Notes: a model not told the origin generated them from the letters alone. Counted from the first letter of the stretch, positions 17,218-27,122 are shown. The stretch is 59,691 nt of DNA from Bacillus subtilis subsp. subtilis (GCA_021733645.1 JAHREJ010000027.1:1-59691), one strand, 5' to 3'. A program made the numbers and translations.

Positions 17218-17855
17218 GCGCGCACCTGGCGCAGGCGCTGCACGCGTACGGCGATGCGTTCCACATCGTCGCGCATCACATCCACGTCGTCGTGGAAGGC
17301 TTCCAGTTCTGCTCGCGGTACCACGTCGCGCGACTCCTCGGTGACATATTCAGCGGCGCTGTGCGCCAGGTCGGATGCGCCGCGCCGCGCGTGCTGCAAT
17401 GCCGCGCGCAGGCTGTTGGCGATCTGCACCCCCAGCACCTCGCCGAACACGCGCACGAACGGCTGCTGCCAGTCCGGATCGAAACGGGTGGCCAACTGCT
17501 GCAGTCGCCGGGCCAGCTCTGCATCGCCGGAGACCTTGACCCGCCCGGCCGGGGCATCGCCGCCGCGGCGTGCATGAGCCAGGAACGGCAGCTGCGCCAA
17601 TACACCACCCAGCGTGCTGCGCACGGCCAGGTCCGGTTCCTGCGCGGCATCCACCGGACCCACGGTCAAGCGCTCGCCCTCCACCCCGATGCGCATCGCC
17701 AGCGACGGCGATTCCAGGGTGAGGGCGATGTGGCGGCCATCCAGCGCGGCCAGCGCATGGCGGGTGTCCGGGTCCAGCGCCAACGCGCGGTTGAGCGCCA
17801 GCTGCAGCGCATTGCCGGCCAGCGGCTTGAGGGAACTGAGAAGGGAACGGGCCAT
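17214..17855 (-). CDS. ubiJ: Ubiquinone biosynthesis accessory factor UbiJ
   Basis: UbiJ-type protein (213 residues). The first 110 residues form an SCP2 lipid-binding domain thought to hold hydrophobic quinone intermediates for the Ubi complex, and the C-terminus is a charged coiled coil ([24 protein letters not shown]). It overlaps ubiB, the usual neighbour. The third gene of the common trio, ubiE, is not beside it here. Confidence 0.9.
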   Translation of the reverse strand: MARSLLSSLKPLAGNALQLALNRALALDPDTRHALAALDGRHIALTLESPSLAMRIGVEGERLTVGPVDAAQEPDLAVRSTLGGVLAQLPFLAHARRGGDAPAGRVKVSGDAELARRLQQLATRFDPDWQQPFVRVFGEVLGVQIANSLRAALQHARRGASDLAHSAAEYVTEESRDVVPRAELEAFHDDVDVMRDDVERIAVRVQRLRQVRA

Positions 17856-18059
17856 CGGTGCATTCTACCCGGCCCATGCCGGGCCCGGACCGCCGCACGC
17901 GCGCCGTGGCTGGCGCGTCACCAGCCAGGGCACCCACTGACCCGACCGCCGCGTTGGCGCAGAGCGCCGCTGGGCTGCACCGCACTGATCACCCGCCTGC
18001 TGGCGCTGGCACTGGAGCGGCATGCGCGCGCGGGCGTGCGCTGCACAGCGCCAACACGA

Positions 18060-18095
18060 CGACGGCCTGATGCACACAGGTGCACCAGGCCGTCG
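18060..18095. other. Stem-loop 1 in the ubiJ / DUF1328 gap
   Basis: CGACGGCCTG-a-TGCAC-ACAG-GTGCA-c-CAGGCCGTCG forms a 15-bp stem with one mismatch. It stands 35 bases from a second large hairpin. There is no T-run. The rest of 17856-18150 holds no gene that I can support. Confidence 0.5.
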
Positions 18096-18104
18096 GAGGC
18101 GTTA

Positions 18105-18146
18105 CCGGGCAACCCGCGCCGGAGAGAGGTAGCGCGGGTTGCCCGG
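18105..18146 (-). terminator. Perfect 15-bp hairpin behind the DUF1328 gene
   Basis: The arms at 18105-18119 and 18132-18146 (CCGGGCAACCCGCGC and its complement) pair perfectly around a 12-base loop. It lies 4 bases after the DUF1328 stop. It lacks a T-run, so it may stabilise the 3' end of a short message. Confidence 0.5.
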
Positions 18147-18150
18147 CGAA

Positions 18151-18306
18151 CTAACCTCGCTTGCGGAACATCGACACCACCGCCAGGATCAGGAAGACCA
18201 CGAACAGGATCCAGGCGATGTTACTGGCTGCCCCGGCGATACCGGAGAAGCCCAGCACCGCCGCGATGATGGCGATGACGAAAAAGATTACGGCGTAATG
18301 CAGCAT
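18151..18306 (-). CDS. DUF1328-family small membrane protein
   Basis: A 51-residue protein with two membrane helices ([20 protein letters not shown] and a second at about residues 27-44) and a basic RKRG tail. It matches the DUF1328/YtjA family, small inner-membrane proteins of unknown role that often accompany stress responses. GAGGATCG precedes the ATG at 18306. Confidence 0.87.
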   Translation of the reverse strand: MLHYAVIFFVIAIIAAVLGFSGIAGAASNIAWILFVVFLILAVVSMFRKRG

Positions 18307-18367
18307 GTCGATCCTCGCGTAATGCGTGCCGGATTGGCGTGCTGCAATCTTCACCAAACCACGGTGT

Positions 18368-19378
18368 TCAGGAAGTGATGGCGCCCTCTGCGCGCGATGA
18401 AGACTTCAGCCTGGTGAGGCCTTCGTCAATGCTCACCTGCGGCACGTAGCCGAAGTCGCGGCGCGCCGGTTCCATGCTGTACCAGTGCGGGGTGCACAGC
18501 TGCTCGGCCAGGAAACGGGTCATCGGCGGTTCGCCGCGCAGGCGCAGCAGCGGCCACAGGCGCTCGGCCACCGCACCGATGCGGTAAGCGGTCTTGAAGC
18601 TGATCGACTTCTCCACGCCCGGCGCGCCCACCGCGGCCATCAACTTGTTGAGCAGCTCGCGCATCGGCAGCGGCTCGCCGTTGGAAATGAAGTAGGCCTT
18701 GCCCGCGCACGCCGCGCCCGGCGCGAGATGTTCAAACGCCAGGAAGTGCGCCAGTGCGGCGTTGTCGATGTAGGTGGTGTCCACCAGGTTGGTGCCGTCG
18801 CCAACGAAGCGTAGCCGGCCGGCGCGCGCGCGTTCGGCCAGGCGCGGCACCAGCTGCTGGTCGCCCGGGCCCCAGATCAGCCGCGGGCGCAGCGCCACCG
18901 TCGCCAGGGCGGCATCGTTGGCCGCCAGCACGCGCTGTTCGGCAATGGTCTTGGTGGCCGCATACGGCGCCTGGAAATTCTCGCCATAGGGCACCTCGTC
19001 GGCGCCCAGACCTTCCACCGGATGGGTGGCGCGGTGGGTCACGCTGGGGGTGGAGGTGTACACCAGCTTGCCCACGCCGTGCGCGCGGCAGGCGGCAATC
19101 ACGTTGTCGGTGCCGACCACATTGGCCTGGTGGTAGCTGTCATAACTGCCCCACGCACCGGCCTTGGCGCCGTTGTGGAACACCGCGTCGACGCCGGCCA
19201 CGGCATGGCGCACCGCGTCCGCATCGGCCAGGTCGCCGCGGATCTGGCCGACCCCAAGCGCCGCCAGCGGCGGGTAATCACCGCGGTTGAAACTGAGCAC
19301 CTGATGGCCGCGTTGCACCAGCCCCCGGCACAGCGCCTGGCCAAGGAAGCCCCCCCCACCGGTTACCAGGATCTTCAT
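18368..19378 (-). CDS. oleD: OleD, 2-alkyl-3-oxoalkanoate reductase
   Basis: NAD(P)-dependent extended short-chain dehydrogenase of 336 residues. It reduces the 2-alkyl-3-oxoalkanoic acid made by OleA to the beta-hydroxy acid. The Rossmann loop is [13 protein letters not shown], and the catalytic YxxxK is YAATKTIAE (about residue 146). The ATG overlaps the oleC stop (ATGA), showing tight coupling. Its place beside OleC, OleB and OleA fixes the function better than sequence alone, since many sterol/epimerase-like proteins look similar. Confidence 0.93.
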   Translation of the reverse strand: MKILVTGGGGFLGQALCRGLVQRGHQVLSFNRGDYPPLAALGVGQIRGDLADADAVRHAVAGVDAVFHNGAKAGAWGSYDSYHQANVVGTDNVIAACRAHGVGKLVYTSTPSVTHRATHPVEGLGADEVPYGENFQAPYAATKTIAEQRVLAANDAALATVALRPRLIWGPGDQQLVPRLAERARAGRLRFVGDGTNLVDTTYIDNAALAHFLAFEHLAPGAACAGKAYFISNGEPLPMRELLNKLMAAVGAPGVEKSISFKTAYRIGAVAERLWPLLRLRGEPPMTRFLAEQLCTPHWYSMEPARRDFGYVPQVSIDEGLTRLKSSSRAEGAITS

Positions 19379-21030
19379 GCGTGCGTGTCCACTTGGGTTG
19401 CGGCCCAGATGGCCAGCTTTTCGCGGCCGATCTTGGCGTTGTGGCGGATATCCACCGGGAAGCCCGGATGGATCAGGAACGGTTCGATGCGGGTCGTGTG
19501 CGGGTGCGCGTCGGCCTCGCGGCGCAGGCGCTCGCGCAGTGCCGGCGTATCTGCCGCGCCAGGCTGCAGCTCCACGCACAGCACCGGCCGCTGCCGACCG
19601 GGCGTGCCAACGCCGACCAGCGCGGTGCGCGCCACACCGTCCAGCGCATTGAACACCGGCTCCACCTGCTCGGTGTACATCGGGCCGTGCGCGGTTTCCA
19701 GCCGTTGGGTCTTGCGCCCGCAGAACCACAGCCGGCCCTGCGCGTCGAAGTGGCCCACATCGCCCATGCGATGCACCACGCGGGTGCTGCCATCGGCCAG
19801 CACTTCGGTGATCTTGGCCGCTGCGGTCGCCTGCGGGCGGTTGAAGTAACTGTCGGTGGCGGTCGGGCCGGCCACAGTGATCTCGCCCACCTCGCCCACC
19901 GCCAGCACGCGCGCCTGCGCCCAATCGGGCAGCGGCGCGTCGTCGATGGCGATGATGCGCACGTCGTTGGGTGCTACCACACGGCCCACGCAGGTGCCGG
20001 CCCCGGCCTCGGTGGCCTGGCGGGTGCTTTCCAGTTCGCGGCCTTCGATCACCGCCACCGGCAGGCATTCGGTGGCGCCGTAAGGTGTCCAGAACTGCGC
20101 GTCATCGGGCAGCAGCCGGCGGATCCGTGCGACCACATCCGGCGGCACCGGCGCGCCCGCCGAGGTCACCCGGCGCACGCCCGGCAGCGGCTGGCCGTGG
20201 TCGGCCAGCACCCGCATCAGTGCCGGCGAACCGAACAGTTGGGTAACACCGAAGCGGGTGATGGCGTCGTGCAGCTTGCGCGGGTCGGCCTTGGCCGGCC
20301 GCGTGGGGTCCATGTCCGGGATCACCGAGGTCAGCCCCAGCGCCGGGTCGAACAGCGCGAACGGCGGGAAGGTCGGCAGGTCGACGCCACCGGGCTCCAT
20401 GCCGAATGCCGAACGCAGCAGGTCGACCTGGCCCACGAAGTGCCGGTGGCGGTAGACCACGCCCTTGGGCACGCCGGTGGAGCCGCTGGTGAACAGGATC
20501 GCGGCGACCTCCTCGCCGTCGGTGGCGGCCATCGGCTGGGGCGCACGCGCGCCATCGGCCTCGATCCGGGCCAGCGTGGTGCCGCCCCAGCCCCAGCGCC
20601 GGCCCACCGTGACCAGCGTCTTGACCCCCGGGCACCAGCGCAGCACCAGCCGCGCCACGTGCGCCAGGCCGATGCCGATGAAGGCCTGCGGCTGCGCTTC
20701 GTCCAGGCACTGCTTCAGCGCGCGCTTGTCGATGCCCGGGTCGACCAGCACCGGCACCGCACCGTTCTTGAACAGCGCGAACATCAGCAGGAAGAATTCC
20801 GGGGAGGGCCGCACCATCACCACCGCGCGCACCCCACGGCCGATGCCATGCGCGGCCAGGCCGGCGGCCAGGGCGTCGCTGCGGGCGTTGAGGGTGCGGT
20901 AATCCAGGGTGACGTCGTAGGCCGCCATGCCGCCGGGGCCAGGTTTTCCCGGGCAGCGGATGGCGATCTGGTCAGGGCGCTCGCGGGCCAGCTCGGGCAG
21001 GCGGGCAGCAATGTTGACGGGGCTGTTCAT
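19375..21030 (-). CDS. oleC: OleC, beta-lactone synthetase
   Basis: AMP-binding-superfamily enzyme of 551 residues. In the olefin pathway OleC uses ATP to close the beta-hydroxy acid to a beta-lactone. The ATP loop is [13 protein letters not shown] (about residues 173-185), later motifs include [10 protein letters not shown] and RMGDVGHFD, and a conserved lysine sits near the C-terminus ([10 protein letters not shown]). The ATG at 21030 ([11 protein letters not shown]) gives the family length; an extended frame upstream is unsupported. A divergent gene at 21134 separates it from oleB. Confidence 0.94.
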   Translation of the reverse strand: MNSPVNIAARLPELARERPDQIAIRCPGKPGPGGMAAYDVTLDYRTLNARSDALAAGLAAHGIGRGVRAVVMVRPSPEFFLLMFALFKNGAVPVLVDPGIDKRALKQCLDEAQPQAFIGIGLAHVARLVLRWCPGVKTLVTVGRRWGWGGTTLARIEADGARAPQPMAATDGEEVAAILFTSGSTGVPKGVVYRHRHFVGQVDLLRSAFGMEPGGVDLPTFPPFALFDPALGLTSVIPDMDPTRPAKADPRKLHDAITRFGVTQLFGSPALMRVLADHGQPLPGVRRVTSAGAPVPPDVVARIRRLLPDDAQFWTPYGATECLPVAVIEGRELESTRQATEAGAGTCVGRVVAPNDVRIIAIDDAPLPDWAQARVLAVGEVGEITVAGPTATDSYFNRPQATAAAKITEVLADGSTRVVHRMGDVGHFDAQGRLWFCGRKTQRLETAHGPMYTEQVEPVFNALDGVARTALVGVGTPGRQRPVLCVELQPGAADTPALRERLRREADAHPHTTRIEPFLIHPGFPVDIRHNAKIGREKLAIWAATQVDTHA

Positions 21031-21133
21031 CCGTTCATTGTCGCCGCTGCAGAAAAATCTTGCGCGCCGGCTGGCAGCGTGGAAAATTCGCGCCCTTCCC
21101 ACCTGCACGTTTGCCGCCCAAGGCCGGCACCCC

Positions 21134-21559
21134 ATGTCCCATCCCTGCCTCACCTGCGGCGCCTGCTGCACCCAGTACCGTGTGGCGTTCCACTGGATGG
21201 AGTCCGACGAGGTCACCCCCGGCGGCGTGCCGCATGAACTCACCCAGGTGCTGGACCCGCACCGGCTGTGCATGCGCGGCACGCTGTCCAAGCCGGTCTA
21301 CTGCGTGGCGCTGGATGCGGAGATCGGCGTGTATTCACGCTGCAGCATCCACCCCAACCGGCCCAGCGTGTGCCGCGAGGTGGACGCCTCCTGGGAGTAC
21401 GGCAAGGCGAGCCCGCAGTGCGACAAGGCGCGCGTGGCCCACGGCATGGCGGCGTTGACCCTGGCCGACTGGCGGTGGCGGGACGCGGCCGGCAACGACG
21501 ATGGCCATCCCGACGACAACGGCAATTCGCCGGCACCACAGGCCCCGATCGCGGCGTGA
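21134..21559 (+). CDS. YkgJ-family cysteine-cluster protein
   Basis: A 141-residue protein with the YkgJ-type cysteine cluster: CLTCGACC near the N-terminus, then a spaced cysteine in YSRCSIHPNRPSVCREV and CDKARV. The pattern suggests a bound zinc or iron-sulfur centre; the role of the family is not established. It lies on the strand opposite to the ole genes, between oleC and oleB, and converges with oleB across a SMAG repeat and a strong hairpin. Confidence 0.87.
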   Translation: MSHPCLTCGACCTQYRVAFHWMESDEVTPGGVPHELTQVLDPHRLCMRGTLSKPVYCVALDAEIGVYSRCSIHPNRPSVCREVDASWEYGKASPQCDKARVAHGMAALTLADWRWRDAAGNDDGHPDDNGNSPAPQAPIAA

Positions 21560-21560
21560 A

Positions 21561-21590
21561 GGGCAGCCGAGCACGGCTCGGCGCTACCCA
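21561..21590. repeat. SMAG-type REP unit (single, inverted)
   Basis: Read on the minus strand this is GTAGCGCCGAGCCGTGCTCG followed by GCTGC, the variant SMAG form with a CGAGC stem. It lies between the convergent ykgJ-type gene and oleB. Confidence 0.8.
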
Positions 21591-21600
21591 ACCACCGAAG

Positions 21601-21619
21601 CCGGGGCGTGTCGCCCCGG
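21601..21619. terminator. Hairpin at the 3' ends of the ykgJ-type gene and oleB
   Basis: CCGGGGCG-TGT-CGCCCCGG is a perfect 8-bp stem with a 3-base loop between two convergent stops. No T-run is present. Confidence 0.5.
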
Positions 21620-21626
21620 ACGCCGG

Positions 21627-22517
21627 TCAGAGCGGGTTGCTGTCCAGGAACGCCCGGATCTGCGGCACCAGCACCTCGTGCTTGTCTTCCAGCACGTAAT
21701 GCCCGGCATCCTCGAAGGCATGCACCTGGGCCTGCGGCAGGGCGGCCTGGAAGCCGGCCAGGAAGTGGTGGTCGAACACGAAGTCGCGCAGGCCCCAGCC
21801 GATGAAGGCCGGTCGGTCGGCGAACGACGGCAGCGCCTGACCGGCGCGCTCCAGCAGCGACCAGGCCTTGTCGGCCGGCGACAGCGGAATGTCCTGCATG
21901 AAGCGGATGGTGCTGATGCGGTTGGCGTAGCTGTTGTACGGCGACACGTAGGCACGGCGCACGTCGGCCGGCATTTTGCGCGCCACGCCCAGCCAGGAGG
22001 CGCCCGAGGAGAACGCGTTGAAGGTGCGGATGATCCACTCGCCCACCTTCCAGTGCCGGCCCAGCGCGATCTGCCACGGCATTTTCTTGGCGGCCGGCAT
22101 CGGGAACGCGGCGGTGTTGAGCACCACCAGGCGTTTGACCTGCGCATGGTGCGACAGCGCCCAGCCGAAGCCGATCATGCCGCCCCAGTCGTGCACGGCC
22201 AGGGTGACCGGGCCGGTGATGCCCAGGTGCCGCAGCAGCGCGTCCAGGTCGTCCACGCGCGACTGCAGCGTGTAGTCGTAGTGCGCGTCATCGGGCTTGT
22301 CCGACAGGCCCATGCCGATGTGGTCGGGCACGATGCAGCGGTATTTGTCCGACAACCCGGCCACCAGCGTGCGCCAGTAATAGCTCCACGACGGGTTGCC
22401 GTGGACCATCACCACCACCTCGCCATCGCGCGGGCCTTCGTCGAGGTAATTCATCGACAGGCCGGGGCGGACCTCGAAACGCTGCGGGTGGGCGGGGTAA
22501 CCGGGAAGCTGGGGCAT
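21627..22517 (-). CDS. oleB: OleB, beta-lactone decarboxylase
   Basis: Alpha/beta-hydrolase of 296 residues, related to haloalkane dehalogenases. OleB removes CO2 from the beta-lactone to give the final cis-olefin. Visible are the oxyanion region VHGNPSWSYYWR (about residue 38), the nucleophile elbow VHDWGGMIG with aspartate, and the histidine in EDAGHYV. The ATG at 22517 (MPQLPGYPAHP) gives family length. A terminator stands directly in front of it, so oleB may depend on read-through from oleA or on its own weak promoter. Confidence 0.93.
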   Translation of the reverse strand: MPQLPGYPAHPQRFEVRPGLSMNYLDEGPRDGEVVVMVHGNPSWSYYWRTLVAGLSDKYRCIVPDHIGMGLSDKPDDAHYDYTLQSRVDDLDALLRHLGITGPVTLAVHDWGGMIGFGWALSHHAQVKRLVVLNTAAFPMPAAKKMPWQIALGRHWKVGEWIIRTFNAFSSGASWLGVARKMPADVRRAYVSPYNSYANRISTIRFMQDIPLSPADKAWSLLERAGQALPSFADRPAFIGWGLRDFVFDHHFLAGFQAALPQAQVHAFEDAGHYVLEDKHEVLVPQIRAFLDSNPL

Positions 22518-22531
22518 GCAATCGCACCTGT

Positions 22532-22557
22532 AAAAAGGGCCGGTAGTACCGGCCCTT
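22532..22557 (-). terminator. Intrinsic terminator between oleA and oleB
   Basis: On the minus strand AAGGGCCGG-TACTA-CCGGCCCTT is followed directly by TTT, giving a run of five T residues. It begins 21 bases after the oleA stop and ends 14 bases before the oleB ATG. A full terminator inside a metabolic cluster could set the ratio of OleA to the downstream enzymes. Confidence 0.85.
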
Positions 22558-22578
22558 GGAATCAACGCAGAGGCCCGC

Positions 22579-23595
22579 TTACCAGACCACTTCGGCCATC
22601 GAGCAGTTCAAGCCCGAGCCGATGCCCAGCAGCGCGATGCGGTCGCCCTTCTTCAGCCGGCCCAGTTCCTTGAGCTTGCTCAACACGATCGGCACCGACG
22701 CCGGGCCGATGTTGCCGTGCTCGCCGAAGATGGTCATGACCTTCTTCGGGTCGATGCCGAAGTTCTTGATGAACGCAGCGGTGTGCGGCTGGCTGACCTG
22801 GTGGATGACGAACTGGTCCAGCTCGTCCACCGCCCAGCCAAGCGCTTCGCGCGCGGCCAGGAAGGTCTTCTGGGCCAGCTTGATGCCTTCGATCAGCAGC
22901 ATGCGGGTATCGGTGACCATGCGGTCCAGGTTGCCGCGGCACAGCTGGTTCCACTCGGTGGCCGAACGGGTCACGCCACCGCGGTAACGCGGGGCGTCGG
23001 GCACCAGTTCGGTACGCGCCATCACCATCGCAGCGGCACCGCAGCCCAGGGTGAGGGCGGCCATCTCGTTGCGGAAGTCGTCGGCGGTCACGCCCGGCAG
23101 GGCCATGCGCTCGAGGGTCTTCTCGTAAACCAGGTTGGCGGTTTCGCCATCAACGATCAGTGCATAGTCGATCTCGCCGCGTTCCAGCATGCGTGCGGCG
23201 ATGTCCATGCCGTTGATGAAGGCCAGGCAGGCGTTGGCGACGTCGAAGGTCATGCACTCATCGCCCACGCCCAGGTTGCCCGAGACGATGCTGGCGGTGG
23301 ACGGTTCCAGGTAGTCGCGGCTGACCGAGGTGTTGACCAGCAGGCCGATCTTGTCGGCACCGATGCCGGCGTCTTCCAGCGCCTTGCGGGCCGCCAGGGT
23401 AGCCGCGTCGGAGGCGAGCATGTCCGCATCCCACAGGCGGCGGGCGTGGATGCCGGCGATGTCGCCGAGCACGTCGGTACGGATGCCCAGACGATCCAGC
23501 GTCGGCTGCAGACGTTCGTTGATTTCCTTGGACGTCAGCGTGTGCGGCGCGTCGATGTGCGCCAGGCCGGCGATAGAGACATTCTTGAAGAGCAT
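22579..23595 (-). CDS. oleA: OleA, acyl-CoA head-to-head condensing enzyme
   Basis: Thiolase-fold enzyme of 338 residues, similar to FabH. OleA joins two fatty acyl-CoAs head to head into a 2-alkyl-3-ketoacid. Cys123 (in DVANACLAF) is the acyl-carrying cysteine and Glu97 (in SRDYLEPSTAS) the special base of OleA. Their spacing of 26 equals that of Cys143/Glu117 in the Xanthomonas enzyme as I recall it. The His and Asn of the condensing site are in VIHQVSQPH and HGNIGP. It heads the minus-strand ole cluster. Confidence 0.96.
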   Translation of the reverse strand: MLFKNVSIAGLAHIDAPHTLTSKEINERLQPTLDRLGIRTDVLGDIAGIHARRLWDADMLASDAATLAARKALEDAGIGADKIGLLVNTSVSRDYLEPSTASIVSGNLGVGDECMTFDVANACLAFINGMDIAARMLERGEIDYALIVDGETANLVYEKTLERMALPGVTADDFRNEMAALTLGCGAAAMVMARTELVPDAPRYRGGVTRSATEWNQLCRGNLDRMVTDTRMLLIEGIKLAQKTFLAAREALGWAVDELDQFVIHQVSQPHTAAFIKNFGIDPKKVMTIFGEHGNIGPASVPIVLSKLKELGRLKKGDRIALLGIGSGLNCSMAEVVW

Positions 23596-23709
23596 CAGTT
23601 AGCGCCAAGGCTCAGGCAAAGGGGGCGTTATTGTAAGCCGGCGTTGCCTTCACCGCACCTTTACGAATTCAGGCTCGGGCGTATGGTCGTCCCAGCCGCC
23701 CTGAAGGGT

Positions 23710-24027
23710 TCAGCGGGGCGGGCACTGGAAGGCCAGGAAACGCTGGCTGCCGTCGGCCGGCTGGCCTGTCGCCTGCACCGCATTGGCACCGGCGCTGGGG
23801 GCCTCGTTGCGGGCCAGGGTTTCCAGTTCTTCCTGTACGCGCAAGGGGTTGCGGTTGTAGAAGCCCACCTTGCTCTTGACCGTCACCACCACTTCGCCCT
23901 TGCTCTGGCACCCGCTGGGCACCGGCCCGGCCGGCAGCACGCGCACGGTCTTGCCCACCGGTTCGATCGGCACCCAGGTGCAGGCGGTGGCGCTGAGGGT
24001 GAGCAGGGAAAGCAGGAGAACGCGCAT
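23710..24027 (-). CDS. DUF4156-family lipoprotein
   Basis: Small lipoprotein of 105 residues. The signal MRVLLLSLLTLSATAC ends in a lipobox cysteine at residue 16, and the remainder (VKSKVGFYNRNPLRVQEELETLARNEA with an AVQATGQP segment) fits the DUF4156 family of unknown function. The start at 24027 is favoured because it begins at the signal and has AGGAG upstream. It probably sits in the outer or inner membrane facing the periplasm. Confidence 0.85.
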   Translation of the reverse strand: MRVLLLSLLTLSATACTWVPIEPVGKTVRVLPAGPVPSGCQSKGEVVVTVKSKVGFYNRNPLRVQEELETLARNEAPSAGANAVQATGQPADGSQRFLAFQCPPR

Positions 24028-24269
24028 GTGGGAAACCTGGCTGGGCAACAAGGAAGGAGTGTGCGGGAAAAGGCTGAATCGGGGGTGATGGGGTGCCGGG
24101 CAGTGGCCCGGCACCCTATCGGGCGCGTTGTTGAGGGTGCCGGCCAGCGGCCGGCCGAACGCACGCGTGCCTGAAGGAGAGCCCCCTGAGTCAGGGGGGC
24201 GCGCCGAAGGCGCGGGGGTGTGGGCGCGGATGAGAGGGGCCCACGTTCCGCGTGCGGATCGTGGCAGCG

Positions 24270-27122
24270 TCAGCGCGACTGCGCTGCTGCGTTCCCATCG
24301 GCATCGATGATGTGGACCTCGCCGATGTTGAGCGCGCGCACTTCCTTCTCGGTCTGCTTCAGGTCGCCCACCACCACCCAGGTGAGCGTGTTCGGATCCA
24401 GCGTGGCCGCAGCCTGCTGCACCTGGGCCGGGGTCATTGCCTCGATCTCGGCCTTGCGCTTGAACACGTAATCGTCCGGGCGCTGGTAGCGCACGATCCC
24501 GCTGATGGTGCCCAGCACCGCGCTGGCGGTTTCATAGGCACCAGGCAGGCTCAGGGTCTGGATATTGCGGATGCGCGCCACTTCGGCCGCGGTGGCCGGC
24601 TTGGCGCCGCTGGCGAACTCGCGGATTTCCTTCTGCATTTCCTGCATCGACTCGGCGGTCTTGTCGATCTGTACCGGCGCACGGGCACCCCACGGGCGCT
24701 GGCCCAGGGTGTTGCTGGCGCTGCTGCCGGCGCCGTAGGACCAATGCTTCTCCTCACGCAGATTCATGTTCAGGCGCGAGGTGAAGTCGCCGCCGAGCAC
24801 GCCGTTGGCGATGTCGAAGCGGGTGCTGCCCGGGTCCATCGCCGACGGCACCACCTGGCTGGCGAACAGGTTGGCCTGGACTGCGCCGGGCTGGTCGATC
24901 AGGAACACGCGGGCATGGCTCGGGCGGGCCACGTCAACCGGGGCCTTGACCTGCGGGGCGGTGCCTTGGCCCTTCCAATCGCCGAACTGGCGCTCCAGCA
25001 GCGGCACGATGTCCTTCAAGGTGGTGTCGCCGACCACGATCAAGGTGCCCTGTTCGGGGCGCAGCGCGTCGCGGTGGAAGGCGACCAGGTCTTCGCGGGT
25101 AAGCGACTGGATGTCTGCTTCATTGCCGCTGCCGGTGAACGGGATGGCATACGGATGCCCGGCGCCGTACAGCAGGGTGGGCATTACCCGCATCGCCGCG
25201 GCGCTGGGGTTGACCTTTTCCTGCTGGATGCCGGCGATCCAGGTGGCCTTGACCCGGTCGATCTCGCCCTGCTCGAAGCGCGGCTGGCGCAGCATGTCGG
25301 CATACAGGGCCAGCGACGGGGCCAGGTTTTCCTTCAGCGCCGACAGGTACACGCTGGCGCTGTCCAGCGACGCCGACGCGCCCAGGGTGGCCCCCAGTGC
25401 ATCGGCAGCGTTGGCGAAGGGCAGCGCGCCGAGCTTGCCGGCGCCTTCGCCCATCAGGTCCATGGTGAAGTTGGCGGTGCCCTGCTTGCGGCCCTGGTCG
25501 GCGGTGAAGCCGCCCGGGAACTCATAGCTGAACTGCACCACCGGGATGTCGTGGCGTTCGGCCAGGATCACCTGGGTGCCGTTCTTGAGCGTGGCACGTT
25601 GCAGCTGCGGGAACTTCAGTTCCGGGAAGGTCTTGGTCTGCGGCACGCCGGTGCTGCGGTCAACCTGCTTGGGCAGGGTGGTGAACCTGGCATCCACCGC
25701 CGGCACGGTGAACGGCTTGGGCGAGGCGGACGGCAGTTCGGCCAGCGCCACGCGCGCGCCCGGCTCGACCACGATGGTGTGGTCGCCCACGCCCAGCCAC
25801 TTGGCGCCCACCGCGCGCACGTCGGCGGCGCTGGCCGCATCGATGTTGGCCAGCGACTTGCGGAAGCAGCCCGGGTCGCCTTCATACACGGTGCATTCGG
25901 CCAGCGCGTCGGCCTTGCCGCCGAAGCCGCCGATGCGCTCGATGCCGCGGATGAAGCCGGCACGGAAGGCGGTCTTGCCACGGCTCAACTCGTCGGCGGT
26001 CGGACCGTCCTTGGCCAGGCGCTGGATCTCTTCGTCGATGATCGCCTCGACCTTGGCCGGGTCCACGCCCTGCTTGACGGTGGCCATCACCACGAAATTG
26101 GAGCCCAGCTGCGAGCTGTAGGCACCGGCACTGATGTTGTCCACCAGCTTGTCCTGGTGCAGCAGGCGCTGGTCCAGGCGCGAGGACTTGGCACCGCCGA
26201 GCACCTGGGCGAACAACTGCAGCTGGTCGATGTCGGTGGTGCCCACCTGGGCCACGTTCCAGGCGCGGTAGATGCGCGCCTGCGGCACCTTGTCGGTCAT
26301 CACCTCACGGGTGCTCTTCTCGCGCTTGGCCACGTCCACCTTGGGCTGGGCCATGCTCGGGCCGGCCGGGATGTCGCCGAAGTAGCGGGCAACCTTTTCC
26401 TTGGCGGTGGCCAGGTCGATGTCGCCGGCCAGCACCAGCACGGCGTTGTTGGGGCCATACCAGGTGCGGAACCAGGTCTTGACGTCGTCCAGCGAGGCCG
26501 CGTTGAGATCGTTCATCGAGCCGATCACGCTGTGGTGGTACGGATGCCCTTCGGGGTACATCGCGCGGGTCAGCTTCTCCCAGACCTGGCCATACGGCTG
26601 GTTCTCGCCCTGGCGCTTTTCGTTCTGCACCACGCCGCGCTGTTCGTCGAGCGCGGCCTGGTCGATCGCACCGAGCAGATGGCCCATGCGGTCCGATTCC
26701 ATCCACAGCGCCATGTCCAGCGCAGTGGTGGGCACGTTCTCGAAGTAGTTGGTGCGGTCGGTGTTGGTGGTGCCGTTCTGGCCGGTCACGCCCACCTGCT
26801 TGAAGGGCTCGAAGTATTCGCCGTTGTGGTTTTCGCTGCCCTGGAACATCAGGTGTTCAAACAGGTGCGCAAAGCCGGTGCGCCCGGCCGGTTCGTCCTT
26901 GCTGCCTACGTGGTACCAGACATTCACCGCCACGATCGGTGCCTTGCGGTCGGTGTGCACCACCACGCGCAGGCCGTTGGGAAGGGTGAACTGTTCGAAC
27001 GGAATGTCGACCTTGGCCGGCGTAGCGGGCTTGGCCAGCACCGGGGCCGGCACAAAGCTGCCCAGGGCGGCGGAGAGCGCTACAGCCAGCAGCGCGGCAC
27101 GCGGTCGAAGTTGGACGGTCAT
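24270..27122 (-). CDS. M16-family (pitrilysin-type) zinc peptidase, two-lobed
   Basis: Secreted M16 metallopeptidase of 950 residues containing an active N-terminal and a non-catalytic C-terminal half, as in pitrilysin-like and PqqL-like enzymes. The inverted zinc motif HLFEH is at residues 86-90 and the downstream glutamate lies in DEQRGVVQNE. A signal peptide covers residues 1-30, so it works in the periplasm, probably on peptides and small proteins. AAGGAACC precedes the ATG at 27122. It is divergent from the VRP-repeat gene across a 404-base regulatory gap. Confidence 0.93.
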   Translation of the reverse strand: MTVQLRPRAALLAVALSAALGSFVPAPVLAKPATPAKVDIPFEQFTLPNGLRVVVHTDRKAPIVAVNVWYHVGSKDEPAGRTGFAHLFEHLMFQGSENHNGEYFEPFKQVGVTGQNGTTNTDRTNYFENVPTTALDMALWMESDRMGHLLGAIDQAALDEQRGVVQNEKRQGENQPYGQVWEKLTRAMYPEGHPYHHSVIGSMNDLNAASLDDVKTWFRTWYGPNNAVLVLAGDIDLATAKEKVARYFGDIPAGPSMAQPKVDVAKREKSTREVMTDKVPQARIYRAWNVAQVGTTDIDQLQLFAQVLGGAKSSRLDQRLLHQDKLVDNISAGAYSSQLGSNFVVMATVKQGVDPAKVEAIIDEEIQRLAKDGPTADELSRGKTAFRAGFIRGIERIGGFGGKADALAECTVYEGDPGCFRKSLANIDAASAADVRAVGAKWLGVGDHTIVVEPGARVALAELPSASPKPFTVPAVDARFTTLPKQVDRSTGVPQTKTFPELKFPQLQRATLKNGTQVILAERHDIPVVQFSYEFPGGFTADQGRKQGTANFTMDLMGEGAGKLGALPFANAADALGATLGASASLDSASVYLSALKENLAPSLALYADMLRQPRFEQGEIDRVKATWIAGIQQEKVNPSAAAMRVMPTLLYGAGHPYAIPFTGSGNEADIQSLTREDLVAFHRDALRPEQGTLIVVGDTTLKDIVPLLERQFGDWKGQGTAPQVKAPVDVARPSHARVFLIDQPGAVQANLFASQVVPSAMDPGSTRFDIANGVLGGDFTSRLNMNLREEKHWSYGAGSSASNTLGQRPWGARAPVQIDKTAESMQEMQKEIREFASGAKPATAAEVARIRNIQTLSLPGAYETASAVLGTISGIVRYQRPDDYVFKRKAEIEAMTPAQVQQAAATLDPNTLTWVVVGDLKQTEKEVRALNIGEVHIIDADGNAAAQSR

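Noticed and set aside
15385..17577. A 730-residue antisense frame over ubiB
   Set aside because: Same reason: it covers ubiB exactly and contains no recognisable domain or ribosome site.
18368..20068. A long frame fusing oleD with part of the oleC region
   Set aside because: Only the segment from 19378 downstream encodes a protein family; the rest is an alternate frame of oleC. The ATGA overlap shows two genes.
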